Notes under the pieces: generated by a model
Seen by the model: only the letters and a program-made list of their open reading frames with translations
Told to the model about the DNA's origin: nothing
Databases searched by the model: none
Source of the DNA: JBQTHD01 sp052390275
GTDB lineage: Bacteria; Actinomycetota; Acidimicrobiia; Acidimicrobiales; AC-14
Direction: 5' to 3'
DNA length: 64,000 nucleotides
Assembly (NCBI GenBank): GCA_052390275.1
Contig: JBQTHD010000022.1
Span: 1 to 64,000, forward strand
Shown: positions 1-8,011 of the stretch, piece after piece
Position numbering within the stretch: the stretch's first letter is position 1
Layout: each line of letters opens with the position of its first letter
Position numbers and translations under genes: made by a program

Positions 1-2
1 CA

Positions 3-1856
3 CCCACGACCGCCCCACCCACGACCGCCAAACGTCGCCCCACCACCACCAAGCCTCGCCCCACGACCACCAAACGCCGCCCCACCACTACCAAACGTCG
101 CCCTACCACCACCAAGTCCCGCCCCACCACCACCGATGAGGTGACGACATCAACCCGCCCGCCGGAACCGCCTGATTCGCTTGGGCCGCTGGCCCGGGAC
201 CGTCCTCCTGAAGCCGGTCCGACGACCCCGAGGCCGTCGGCGCGCCCGCCGGGCCCGACCCGGCCCCTGCGGTTGAACCCCGTTCGCGAATCCCGACCCC
301 AGGTTCCGGTGCCACCTCCGGCCACTGGTCCCGCGCCGCCGGTCACGGGACCTCCGATTGCCGGCCCGCCGCCCACCGCCGGGCCGGTGGTCACCGCCCC
401 ATCGGCTCCCTCAGCCCCAAGCGGCACCCAAGCGGCAGGAACGGTCCCGGCGGGACCGAGGGCAACCACTCAGGCGCCCACCACCCAGCCGCCCACCACC
501 CAGCCGCCAACCACCCAGCCGCCGGTGACCGCCGTTCCCACCACCACCGCACCTGTCGAGCCCCTCGGGGCCAGCCTGGTGGTGCTCACCCGCTCCGGAA
601 CCCCCCGGGGCCCACCCGGAGTGCAGTTCGGGCTGACCGCGGCCGGGTTCTCCGAGTGCAGCCAGGCGATCTTCACCTTCGATGGAGTCAGAATCGGCGC
701 TGGCACCCCCGATGCGGAAGGGGTGGTTCGGGTGCGAGGACTATCGGTGCCCGGAGGAGTCAACCCAGGTGCGCATGGCATCGCGGCTCTCTGTGATGGT
801 CAACCGCGGGCCACGGCGGGTTTCACAGTCACTCACGCCGATGCTCATCGCAGTGAGTTCGTCACCTCCTTGAACCAGCCATGGCAGGTCTCTACCGATC
901 CCAAGGCGGTGGCCGCGAGCGCCGGCCTGGCGCTACTGCTGGTGGCCCTGGTGGGCTTCCCGTCGGAGTTGTTCAACGCCACCTTCAACGAGAACCAGTC
1001 TGAGATCCGTGCCTGGTTTCGCCGCCGCCGCAAAGAATTGGGTACTGGCGGGCCGATCCGCCAGGCTGCGAGCTTTGGCGCATTCATCGTGGCCGGTGGG
1101 TTCCTCTATGCCGGCCTCAGCGCCGACTTCGGATTCAATCTCAGTTCCCTTGTCCTGGCCCTGGGAATCGCCCTGGGATTGGTGGTGATTTCCCTGGGCT
1201 TCGGGGCTCCGGCGAACCTGTTCTCCCGGAGAACTGCGGGGGAGTGGGGCCGCCTGGGCGTCATCCCCGGCAGCCTGGTGGTGGCTGCCCTCTGTGTGGT
1301 CGCATCCCGTGTGGTTGGCTTTCAGCCGGGCTACCTCTACGGGGTGCTGGCCGGGTTCACTTTCAAGCAGGCCTTCGACCGGCGGACCGAGGGGCGCCTG
1401 GCCGCAGCGGGGTGCCTGGCCATCATGGTGGTGGGCATTATCGCCTTCCTTCTCAAGGCTCCGGTGGCAGCCGCGGCCGGGGAGCCCGAAGCCGGGTTGT
1501 GGCTCATGGGACTGGAGGCCGCCCTGGCAGCGGTGTTCCTTCTGGGTATCGAGAGCCTGGCTGTGGGTCTATTGCCTTTGCGTTTCCTCAACGGGGCCAA
1601 GGTCCTGGGCTGGAGCAAGCTGGCCTGGGCGGCGATGTTCACCGTGGCGCTGTTCCTCGTCATCCACGTGCTGTTGCAGCCGGGGAGCGGCTACGTCGGT
1701 CAGGGTTCCAGCGTCGTCGTCCCCGTCGTCGCCCTCTATGCCTCCTTCGGCCTGGGCTCGGTGGCCTTCTGGGCCTACTTCCGCTACCGCCCGGAAAGCT
1801 GGAAACCGAGGTCGATCGGAGACGGCGGGGACTACACCGACGTGGAGCGCATCTAG
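3..1856 (+). CDS. Partial membrane protein with N-terminal Thr/Pro/Lys repeat region and multi-pass C-terminal half
   Basis: The reading frame is open from the first bases, so the gene begins left of the window; the GTG at 141 is only an internal candidate. The visible part is 617 residues. It opens with five to six copies of a seven-residue PTTTKRR-like repeat, followed by a long Pro/Thr-rich stretch (to about residue 190), an extracellular beta-rich segment with two Cys (SECSQ and ALCDG, which may form a disulphide), one membrane segment (AGLALLLVALVGF), a basic cytoplasmic loop with an RRRR cluster, then about seven more hydrophobic segments. I do not recognise a named family. The architecture suggests an exported low-complexity stalk and a membrane anchor. 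It converges with the next gene. Confidence 0.75.
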   Translation, partial: PTTAPPTTAKRRPTTTKPRPTTTKRRPTTTKRRPTTTKSRPTTTDEVTTSTRPPEPPDSLGPLARDRPPEAGPTTPRPSARPPGPTRPLRLNPVRESRPQVPVPPPATGPAPPVTGPPIAGPPPTAGPVVTAPSAPSAPSGTQAAGTVPAGPRATTQAPTTQPPTTQPPTTQPPVTAVPTTTAPVEPLGASLVVLTRSGTPRGPPGVQFGLTAAGFSECSQAIFTFDGVRIGAGTPDAEGVVRVRGLSVPGGVNPGAHGIAALCDGQPRATAGFTVTHADAHRSEFVTSLNQPWQVSTDPKAVAASAGLALLLVALVGFPSELFNATFNENQSEIRAWFRRRRKELGTGGPIRQAASFGAFIVAGGFLYAGLSADFGFNLSSLVLALGIALGLVVISLGFGAPANLFSRRTAGEWGRLGVIPGSLVVAALCVVASRVVGFQPGYLYGVLAGFTFKQAFDRRTEGRLAAAGCLAIMVVGIIAFLLKAPVAAAAGEPEAGLWLMGLEAALAAVFLLGIESLAVGLLPLRFLNGAKVLGWSKLAWAAMFTVALFLVIHVLLQPGSGYVGQGSSVVVPVVALYASFGLGSVAFWAYFRYRPESWKPRSIGDGGDYTDVERI

Positions 1857-2034
1857 GTGGCTAGCTAAGCGGCGATCCGGGCTTTGTGCAGGGCCCAGTC
1901 CTCCTCGGGGGGCTCGGTGGCATTCCGATCGTCGATGAAAGCAAAGAAGGAGCGAAGATCGTCGGCGGTTTGCAAGGTCGCGCCTGGGCGCGGGCCAGGC
2001 GCTCGCTCCCGGCCAGGACGTCCTGATAGTGAGG
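1857..2034. other. Intergenic stretch with a possible minus-strand coding remnant
   Basis: This gap separates two convergent genes. On the minus strand one frame ends at the TAG at about 1866-1868 and reads DDLRSFFAFIDDRNA then EEDWALHKARIAA, which looks protein-like, but no start codon or recognisable upstream domain belongs to it. It may be the decayed end of a lost gene. I cannot name a family. Confidence 0.2.
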
Positions 2035-2892
2035 TCAGAACTCGTCTTCCAGCGCTGTTGTCTCGGCGGAGTCGTCGGGTCGGGATCGACGTCGAAACCA
2101 GAAAGCGCTGGCTGCAGCCAGGCCGGTGAGGCCCACAGCGGCCACCAGAGCCAGCCCGGCTCCCCGCGCTGGGGAGGACGAGTCTGGTTGGGGTCCGCTC
2201 CCATCGTCTGCCTGGGTGGTAGCGGTTCCGGCCAGCGTGGTTCCCGGGCCATCAGTGGTAGCGGTCGCTCCCGTGGTGGCGGTTTCGCCCGCGGTGGTGG
2301 CGGGGGCCAGGCTGGTACCGGGGCGGGCTCGCGTGGTCGGGGGATCTGCGCTCGAGGGTGGGGCGTCATCGGGCCGGCGGGCGGCCGGGAACCCCGCGGG
2401 GCGCTCACCTGGCACTGCGGCGCGGGTGCCGCCGCACAAACTGGCGGCCAGCGTCGGGCCCACGTCGGGCTCGCTGGCCGCGTTGGCCAGCACCAGATAG
2501 GTGGATCCGACGTCGGCCGACAATCCGCAGGCGGCGCTGTTCAAGCCGGTCTCCACCCCCTGGCGGTAGGTGACAGAACCCTTGAAGATCGACGACACCT
2601 CCCAGGCGAGTTCGACGGCGAATTCATCGACGGGCTGAGCCGAAACCAGCCGTCCGATGAACACTGCGTCCGCGATGGCGAACAGTTCGGGCTCGGTGGC
2701 CGGGAGGCAACTGCAGGCCCGGGCGGGCGGGGCGACGACCACCAGGACCATGGTCACGACCAGGGCGGCCAGCCCGCTGGCGGCCACCCGGTGCCGCCGG
2801 GTCCGGGCCGGCGATGCGCCACCGGAGGGAAAGTTCCGATTCGAGCCAGCCCGGTCTGGGTTGGGACCATCGGGATTCAGTTCCGTCAACAT
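2035..2892 (-). CDS. Secreted NTR/TIMP-like protein with C-terminal membrane anchor
   Basis: A 285-residue exported protein. A basic N-terminus is followed by a hydrophobic segment (about residues 37-56) and an ARA-CSC junction, typical of a signal peptide with a mature N-terminal Cys-X-Cys as in netrin/TIMP-type domains. The next 100 residues (FIGRLVSAQ, FKGSVTYRQGVET, AACGLS, YLVLANA) fit an NTR-like beta-barrel with further cysteines. A Thr/Pro/Ala-rich linker then leads to a transmembrane helix (ALVAAVGLTGLAAASAFWF) and an arginine-rich cytoplasmic tail, so the protein should be tethered to the membrane with its domain outside. Substrate is unknown. The start ATG has an AAAGGCGG-like ribosome site upstream. 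Confidence 0.72.
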   Translation of the reverse strand: MLTELNPDGPNPDRAGSNRNFPSGGASPARTRRHRVAASGLAALVVTMVLVVVAPPARACSCLPATEPELFAIADAVFIGRLVSAQPVDEFAVELAWEVSSIFKGSVTYRQGVETGLNSAACGLSADVGSTYLVLANAASEPDVGPTLAASLCGGTRAAVPGERPAGFPAARRPDDAPPSSADPPTTRARPGTSLAPATTAGETATTGATATTDGPGTTLAGTATTQADDGSGPQPDSSSPARGAGLALVAAVGLTGLAAASAFWFRRRSRPDDSAETTALEDEF

Positions 2893-2974
2893 GGGATTTT
2901 TCCGCCTTTCACCCAGCCAACACCCGGTACAGCCCGGGCCAGCGCAAACAGCAACGAGTCGGCCACCCTAACTA

Positions 2975-3013
2975 GTGCTCCGCTTAGCGCGTGTTATCTG
3001 CGAAGCGGAGCAC
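2975..3013. repeat. Perfect 11-bp inverted repeat upstream of def
   Basis: GTGCTCCGCTT at 2975-2985 is exactly repeated in inverse orientation at 3003-3013 with a 17-nt spacer. There is no T-run after it, so it is not a standard intrinsic terminator. It lies between the divergently transcribed NTR-like gene and def, about 40 nt before the def -10 element, and could be an operator for either gene or the scar of a small inverted-repeat element. Confidence 0.6.
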
Positions 3014-3052
3014 CAGTGCAAACCCTCCCGATGGTGGAGGCCGGCGGCCGGA

Positions 3053-3058
3053 TACCCT
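3053..3058 (+). promoter_or_regulatory. -10 element for leaderless def
   Basis: TACCCT lies 8 nt before the def ATG, and no Shine-Dalgarno sequence is present, so transcription probably begins at or next to the start codon. No convincing -35 hexamer was seen. Confidence 0.5.
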
Positions 3059-3066
3059 GCTCGGCG

Positions 3067-3582
3067 ATGTCGCTGCCCCCCATTCGAGTCGTTGGTGACC
3101 CTGTTCTGCGCCAGGCCGCCCTGCCGGTGGCCGACATCGACGGCAACCTGGTTCGCCTGGCCCAGGACATGCTCGAGACCATGTACGAGGCGCCCGGGAT
3201 CGGGCTGGCCGCGCCGCAGGTGGGCATCGGGCGGCGGTTCTTCGTCTATGACATCGGTGACGGGCCTGCGGCGGTGGTCAACCCCATCCTCAGTGGTCAC
3301 CGGGGCGAATGGGAGTACGTGGAGGGATGCCTGTCGGTGCCCGACCTGCACTGGTCCATCGTCCGGCCAAAGGAGGTCCTGCTCACCGGTTGGGATCTCG
3401 AGGGTCGTGAGATCGAGGTGGAGGCCGACGAGTTGCTGGCCCGCCTGTTCCAGCATGAGGTCGACCACCTCGACGGCGTGCTGCTGTTGGAAAGGCTTGA
3501 TTCCGACCAACGTAAGTCCGCTCTCCGGGCCCTGCGCCGTCGCTCCCTGGAGGCATTGATTCCTGGCGTCGGCTCCCGGTAG
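3067..3582 (+). CDS. def: Peptide deformylase
   Basis: Removes the formyl group from the N-terminal methionine of nascent proteins in the cytoplasm, using a metal bound by one Cys and two His. All three family motifs are visible: GIGLAAPQVG (motif 1, about residue 43), EGCLSVP with the metal-binding Cys (motif 2, about residue 91), and QHEVDHLDG with the HExDH metal/catalytic residues (motif 3, about residue 133). The length of 171 residues is normal. The ATG at 3067 is preferred over the much longer open frame because it precedes the conserved N-terminus and has a -10 element 8 nt upstream. fmt, which makes the formyl group, follows 122 nt later. Confidence 0.96.
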   Translation: MSLPPIRVVGDPVLRQAALPVADIDGNLVRLAQDMLETMYEAPGIGLAAPQVGIGRRFFVYDIGDGPAAVVNPILSGHRGEWEYVEGCLSVPDLHWSIVRPKEVLLTGWDLEGREIEVEADELLARLFQHEVDHLDGVLLLERLDSDQRKSALRALRRRSLEALIPGVGSR

Positions 3583-3704
3583 TGCGGCGGCGCCGGATCG
3601 GACTGGTACACCTCGTGATTCAGATCCGCACGGTCGCTCGTGAGGGTGCGGTAGTTCGGGTGCGCCCGATCGATCGGGCGTCCCCGCTCCTGGTCGGCTG
3701 ACCG
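3583..3704. other. def-fmt spacer with an 18-bp perfect palindrome
   Basis: The spacer holds CGCCCGATCGATCGGGCG at 3663-3680, which is its own reverse complement. A 28-codon GTG-started frame at 3615-3701 crosses it, ending 3 nt before the fmt ATG. No ribosome-binding site or recognisable product supports that small frame; the palindrome could be a regulatory hairpin or operator. Confidence 0.4.
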
Positions 3705-4586
3705 ATGCGTCTGGCCTACCTGGGGAGCCCGGAAGTTGCGGTGGGGCCGCTGCGGGCTCTGGTCGATGCCGGCCACCAGGTGGAGTTGGTGGTGACCCAG
3801 CCCGATCGCCGGCGGGCCCGCGGAGCGGTCCTGCCCACCCCGGTCAAGGCCGCCGCGGCGGACTTGGGGCTACCAGTGACCGAACGGGTGGCCGATGTGG
3901 TCGACGTGGGCGTGGATCTGGGGGTGGTGGTGGCTTTCGGGCGCATCATTCGCCCCGAGGTGCTCGACAGGGTGCCCATGATCAACCTGCATTTTTCGCT
4001 CCTGCCCCGGTGGCGGGGGGCGGCACCGGTGGAGCGGGCCATCTTGGCAGGCGACTCCGAGACCGGCGTGTGCATCATGGCAGTCGAGGCCGGGTTGGAT
4101 ACCGGGGCGGTGTACGCGCGCGAGGCGGTCGCCATCGGGGCGGACACGACGGCGGGCGAACTGCGCTCCGAACTGGCGGCCCGGGGTACGGCCCGTCTGT
4201 TGGATCTGCTGGCGAGCCCTTTCCCGGACCCGGAGCCTCAGCAGGGCGAACCAACCTGGGCGGCCAAGCTCACCGCGAAGGACCGCCGTTTGGACTGGAA
4301 CCTTCCTGCCCAGCAACTGCACCGGGTCGTACGGCTGGGCGGGGCCTGGACCCGGATCGGAGATCGACGGCTAGGGGTAGTCCAGGCGGGTGTTGTCGAC
4401 GATTACGACCCGGCGGCGGCAGGCTCGATCGGTGACCCGGGGCAACTCGATCCCAGCCGCCTGGTCGTGCAGACCGGTCGTGGCGGGCTGGTCCTCGAAG
4501 TGGTGCAACCCGAGGGCCGATCGGCCATGGCCGCCTCCGACTGGCGTAACGGAGCCCGGCCCCAGCCAGGGACGCGGCTGGGTTGA
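3705..4586 (+). CDS. fmt: Methionyl-tRNA formyltransferase
   Basis: Transfers formyl from 10-formyltetrahydrofolate to Met on initiator tRNA, the partner reaction of the deformylase encoded just upstream. The N-terminal formyltransferase domain shows MRLAYLGSPEVA, the catalytic block NLHFSLLPRWRGAAPV (catalytic Asn and His at about residues 93 and 95) and the AGLDTGAV loop carrying the catalytic Asp. The C-terminal tRNA-binding domain follows (KLTAKDRRLDWN, QLHRVVRLGGAWT). At 293 residues it is slightly short, because of trimmed loops. Its stop codon overlaps the next start by one base, so it heads a long co-directional operon. Confidence 0.95.
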   Translation: MRLAYLGSPEVAVGPLRALVDAGHQVELVVTQPDRRRARGAVLPTPVKAAAADLGLPVTERVADVVDVGVDLGVVVAFGRIIRPEVLDRVPMINLHFSLLPRWRGAAPVERAILAGDSETGVCIMAVEAGLDTGAVYAREAVAIGADTTAGELRSELAARGTARLLDLLASPFPDPEPQQGEPTWAAKLTAKDRRLDWNLPAQQLHRVVRLGGAWTRIGDRRLGVVQAGVVDDYDPAAAGSIGDPGQLDPSRLVVQTGRGGLVLEVVQPEGRSAMAASDWRNGARPQPGTRLG

Positions 4587-5176
4587 TGGCTGAGATTCCG
4601 TCGGACCGCCCGAGCCCAGGCCCCGCCCAGGCCGTTGCACCCAAGGCCGTCGCACCCCATGCCGCCGCAACCCAGGCCCCCGCACCCCAGGCCAAGGTGC
4701 TGACCGTCTCCGACGGGGTGGTGGCCGGGACCCGGTCGGACCGGTCCGGGCCAGCCCTGATCGCCAGCCTCACTCGCCACGGCTTCGAGGTGGTCGAGGC
4801 CCGCGTGGTGATCGACGGGGTCGAGGAAGTGGCGGCGGCCATCGTCGGCCTGGCACAAAACTTCGCCGGCCTCCTGGTCACCACCGGCGGAACGGGGTTC
4901 GGTCCCCGGGACCTGACGCCGGAGGCAACCTTGGCGGTGCTGGATCGCCGAGCCGACGGGATGGCCGAAGCCATGCGGGCGGTCAACCCCCGGCTGGGCC
5001 GTCTGTCCCGAGGGGTGGTGGGAACCGTCGGCCGGTGCCTGGTCGTCAACACTCCCGGGTCTGAGCGCGGGTCGGTCGAGTGTCTGGAATCGGTGATCGA
5101 TGCCGTCCCCCACGCACTCTCGCTCATGGCCGGTCTGGATACCGCGCACCCGGTGGTTGAGCCCTCCCGTGGCTGA
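4586..5176 (+). CDS. Molybdopterin adenylyltransferase / MoaB-Mog family protein
   Basis: Belongs to the MoaB/Mog family, which adenylylates molybdopterin before metal insertion. Key blocks are KVLTVSDGVVAG, the GLLVTTGGTGFGPRDLTPEAT loop (TGGTG and the DxTPEA motif that binds molybdopterin) and the NTPGSERGSVECLE segment. The core begins near residue 36; before it lies an Ala/Pro/His/Gln-rich extension with repeated APxA units, unusual for the family. The ATG at 4586 overlaps the fmt stop; a TTG one codon earlier is the alternative. moaA, moaC and moeA are elsewhere in this window (23.4-26.2 kb), so the cofactor pathway is split across two operons. Confidence 0.9.
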   Translation: MAEIPSDRPSPGPAQAVAPKAVAPHAAATQAPAPQAKVLTVSDGVVAGTRSDRSGPALIASLTRHGFEVVEARVVIDGVEEVAAAIVGLAQNFAGLLVTTGGTGFGPRDLTPEATLAVLDRRADGMAEAMRAVNPRLGRLSRGVVGTVGRCLVVNTPGSERGSVECLESVIDAVPHALSLMAGLDTAHPVVEPSRG

Positions 5177-5184
5177 ACTCTCCC

Positions 5185-6183
5185 GTGATTGAACAGCGTT
5201 CGGCCGATCTCGAGGCCATGGCCCGGGCACTCGATGCCGCCCAAACCGTTCGCACCCGGACATCCCCCAATCCCTGGGTCGGCGCGGTGATCGAACCCGG
5301 GGGTTTCACCGGTGCCACCGAACCACCCGGCGGCCGCCATGCCGAGATCGTGGCGCTGGACGCTGCCGGTCCGGCTGCCCGGGGGGCCACCCTGTACGTG
5401 ACTTTGGAGCCCTGCGACCACACCGGCCGGACCGGTCCCTGCACCCAGGCCCTGATGAGATCCGGCCTGCGCCGGGTGGTCGTCGGCGTCAGCGACCCGG
5501 ATCCACAGGTGGCCGGCGCCGGGATCCAACAGTTGCGCGAGGCCGGGTTGGAGGTGGAGATCGGTGTCGGAGCCGAGGAGATCACCGAACAGTTGGCGCC
5601 CTATCTCAAGCATCGCCGGACCGGCCGCCCCTGGGTCACCGTCAAGTTGGCAACTACTCTTGACGGCCGGACGGCGGCGGCCGACGGGACCAGCCAGTGG
5701 ATCACCGGTCCCGAGGCGCGGGGCGACGTGGCTCGGATGCGGGCGGAGGCCGACGCCATCCTGGTGGGAGCCGGCACCATCCGGGTCGATGACCCCTCGC
5801 TCACCGTCCGCCCGGAGCGAGTGCGTTCCGCCCAACCCTTGCGGGTGGTCCTGGGTCGCGCGCCGGCGGGGGCGCGGGCTCAGCCACTGGTGGAGATGGC
5901 CGGGGACCTGGGATGTGTCCTCGATGAACTGGGATCCAAGGGGATTATGTCGGTGCTGGTAGAAGGCGGGGCCGAGGTGGCCGGGCGTTTCCACCGGGCT
6001 GGTCTGGTCGACCGATATGTTTTCTATCTCGCCCCGGCCCTCATGGGGGGAGAGGATGGTCGCCCTGTCCTGGCTGGATCCGGGACCGAATCCATCGCCG
6101 GGCTTTGGCGGGGTCGGATCCGATCCGTCGACCGCCTGGGGGACGATCTGCGGGTGGAGGTGGAACCATCTTCACCGGTGTGA
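5185..6183 (+). CDS. ribD: Bifunctional riboflavin deaminase/reductase
   Basis: Catalyses the second and third steps of riboflavin synthesis: deamination of the pyrimidine ring and reduction of the ribosyl side chain. The N-terminal deaminase domain has the zinc motif GGRHAE at about residue 52 and the paired cysteines in EPCDHTGRTGPC. The C-terminal NADPH reductase domain begins near residue 150 (RPWVTVKLATTLDGRTA, ADAILVGAGTIRVDDPSL, VLVEGGAEVAGRF). The 332-residue length is on the short side because the inter-domain and reductase loops are compact. The GTG start lies 8 nt after the preceding stop. It is the first gene of a complete rib cluster. Confidence 0.95.
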   Translation: MIEQRSADLEAMARALDAAQTVRTRTSPNPWVGAVIEPGGFTGATEPPGGRHAEIVALDAAGPAARGATLYVTLEPCDHTGRTGPCTQALMRSGLRRVVVGVSDPDPQVAGAGIQQLREAGLEVEIGVGAEEITEQLAPYLKHRRTGRPWVTVKLATTLDGRTAAADGTSQWITGPEARGDVARMRAEADAILVGAGTIRVDDPSLTVRPERVRSAQPLRVVLGRAPAGARAQPLVEMAGDLGCVLDELGSKGIMSVLVEGGAEVAGRFHRAGLVDRYVFYLAPALMGGEDGRPVLAGSGTESIAGLWRGRIRSVDRLGDDLRVEVEPSSPV

Positions 6184-6803
6184 CCGAGGCCTTGGGCGCT
6201 CTCCGGGGCCGCCAGGGACCGCGTCATTCCTTCTCGGGAACCGACTCCTGGGACGACCTCAGAATTGGGCAGTCAGTTGCCGTCAACGGATGTTGCCTTA
6301 CCGTGGTGGAAGTCGGCCCGGGATGGTGCGGAGCCGACCTGGTCGAGGAGACTCTCCGCCGGACGAACCTGGGAGACCTGGCGTTGGGGGACCGGGTGAA
6401 TCTGGAACGCGCAATCGGAGCCCAGGGTCGCTTGGAAGGCCACATAGTCACCGGACATGTCGAGGCCACCGCAGTAGTTGTTGCCCGGGGTCCGGACCTG
6501 TGCGTGGAACTCGGTGCCGGCCTGGAGCGTTACGTGGTTCCCAAGGGTTCCATCGCCCTCGACGGGGTGAGCCTTACTGTGGTGACGGTGGACTCCAACC
6601 GGGTGTCGGTCGCCCTCATCCCTCACACCCTGGCGGTAACCACATTGGGTCGGTGCCGGCCGGGGGACCGGGTCAACATTGAAACCGATGTACTGGCACG
6701 CCACGTCGAGCGCCTGATCCAGCGGTATCAGGCGACTCCGGATCAGGCGAGGCTGGATCAGGCGAAGGCGGACCCACCGACGACGGACCGGAGCGAACCA
6801 TGA
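6168..6803 (+). CDS. ribE: Riboflavin synthase, probably initiated at a non-canonical ATC
   Basis: Dismutates two 6,7-dimethyl-8-ribityllumazine molecules to riboflavin. Two tandem lumazine-binding repeats are visible: SVAVNGCCLTVVEVG/LVEETLRRTNLG and the second GSIALDGVSLTVVTV/VALIPHTLAVTTLG, with GHIVTGHVE between them. The family almost always begins Met-Phe-Thr-Gly. Here the codons for Phe-Thr-Gly-Val are preceded by ATC at 6168, with GGAGG at 6156-6160 leaving a 7-nt spacing to it. The in-frame ATG at 6105 would add 21 residues not seen in the family, and the GTG at 6180 would delete the conserved N-terminus. I therefore place the start at ATC, as inference. The gene overlaps ribD by 16 nt. 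Confidence 0.85.
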   Translation: MFTGVTEALGALRGRQGPRHSFSGTDSWDDLRIGQSVAVNGCCLTVVEVGPGWCGADLVEETLRRTNLGDLALGDRVNLERAIGAQGRLEGHIVTGHVEATAVVVARGPDLCVELGAGLERYVVPKGSIALDGVSLTVVTVDSNRVSVALIPHTLAVTTLGRCRPGDRVNIETDVLARHVERLIQRYQATPDQARLDQAKADPPTTDRSEP

Positions 6804-8011
6804 ACCTCGCCCCCATGTCGGAGGCCATCGCCGCCTTTGGGCGGGGAGAGATCCTCGTGGTGGTCGACGATGCCACCCGGGAGAACGAAGGCGACCTCAT
6901 CCTGGCCGCCCAGTACTCCACCCCGGAGAAGATCGCCTTCTTCCTCAGCCATACCTCCGGGCTGATCTGTGCTCCCATGATGGGTGACCGGTTGGACCAC
7001 CTGGAACTACCCCCCATGGTGGTGGACAACACCGAGTCCAATCGCACCGCCTTCACCGTGTCGGTCGACGTCCGCCACGGGACCACCACCGGCATCTCCG
7101 CGGCTGACAGGGCCGCCACCATCGCCGCCCTGATCGACCCGGCCACGCGTCCGGGCGACCTGGCCCGTCCCGGCCACGTGTTCCCTCTGCGCTACTGCGA
7201 GGGTGGCGTGCTCAAGCGGGCGGGGCACACCGAGGCGGCGGTTGATCTGGCCCGCCTGGCCAACCTCGAACCCGCCGCCATCCTCTGCGAGGTGGTCAGC
7301 CAGGACAAGCAGACGATGGCGCGATCCGCCGAGTTGACCGCCTTCGCTCGCCGCCACCGCCTGCGGATGATCTCCATCGCGGATCTGATCCGGTACCGCC
7401 GGCAGTCGGAAAAGCTGGTCAAGCGGGTGGCGGAGGCCCGGATTCCCACCCAGTGGGGTGAGTTCACCTGCTTCGTCTACGAATCCCTGCTCGACGGCCA
7501 GACCCACCTGGCCCTCACCAAGGGAGCGGTATCCGGGGAGGACAACGTTCTCGTCCGGGTGCACTCGGAATGCCTCACCGGTGACGTGTTCGGTTCGTTG
7601 CGCTGCGACTGCGGGCTCCAACTGGACGCGGCCATCCGCCGGGTGGCAGAGAGCGGTCTGGGGGTCATCGTCTACCTGCGGGGTCACGAGGGCCGAGGGG
7701 TGGGACTGGCCCACAAGCTGCGGGCCTACACCCTCCAGGATGAAGGCCGGGACACCGTCGACGCCAACCTTGCCCTGGGCCTGCCCGTGGACAGCCGGGA
7801 GTATGGAATCGGGGCGCAGATCCTGGTGGACCTGGGCATCACCACCATGCGCCTGCTGACCAATAATCCGGCCAAGTACGGCGGTCTCGACGGTTACGGT
7901 CTTCGTATCACCGAGCGGGTATCTCTCCAGTCGATTCCAAACCCGGAGAACATCGCCTACCTGAGGACCAAGAAGCAGCGCCTGGGACACCTGTTGGAGG
8001 GGTTGGAGTGA
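6800..8011 (+). CDS. ribBA: Bifunctional 3,4-dihydroxy-2-butanone-4-phosphate synthase / GTP cyclohydrolase II
   Basis: Makes both precursors of the lumazine ring: the four-carbon unit from ribulose 5-phosphate and the pyrimidine from GTP. The RibB half (residues 1-200) contains DDATRENEGDLILAA and the RPGHVFPL/HTEAAVDL blocks. The RibA half (about 205-403) carries the zinc-binding cysteines in SECLTGDVFGSLRCDCG and the catalytic RGHEGRGVGL and LGITTMRLLTNNP segments. Length of 403 residues is typical of actinobacterial fusions. The ATG overlaps the ribE stop by four bases (ATGA) and the gene overlaps ribH in the same way, so translation is likely coupled. Confidence 0.97.
   Translation: MNLAPMSEAIAAFGRGEILVVVDDATRENEGDLILAAQYSTPEKIAFFLSHTSGLICAPMMGDRLDHLELPPMVVDNTESNRTAFTVSVDVRHGTTTGISAADRAATIAALIDPATRPGDLARPGHVFPLRYCEGGVLKRAGHTEAAVDLARLANLEPAAILCEVVSQDKQTMARSAELTAFARRHRLRMISIADLIRYRRQSEKLVKRVAEARIPTQWGEFTCFVYESLLDGQTHLALTKGAVSGEDNVLVRVHSECLTGDVFGSLRCDCGLQLDAAIRRVAESGLGVIVYLRGHEGRGVGLAHKLRAYTLQDEGRDTVDANLALGLPVDSREYGIGAQILVDLGITTMRLLTNNPAKYGGLDGYGLRITERVSLQSIPNPENIAYLRTKKQRLGHLLEGLE

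Noticed and set aside
1569..2408. Minus-strand 279-codon frame across the first two genes
   Set aside because: Arg/Pro-rich shadow frame of two well-supported genes; no domain.
2029..3066. Very long plus-strand open frame reaching into def
   Set aside because: It is antisense to the NTR-like gene; only the part from 3067 is the real def gene.
5120..5185. Possible FMN riboswitch before the rib genes
   Set aside because: Only 8 nt separate the Mog-type gene from ribD and no RFN-like conserved helices are visible.
6105..6167. ATG at 6105 as ribE start
   Set aside because: It would add a Gly-rich segment translated from the ribD coding sequence and has no ribosome site at suitable distance.
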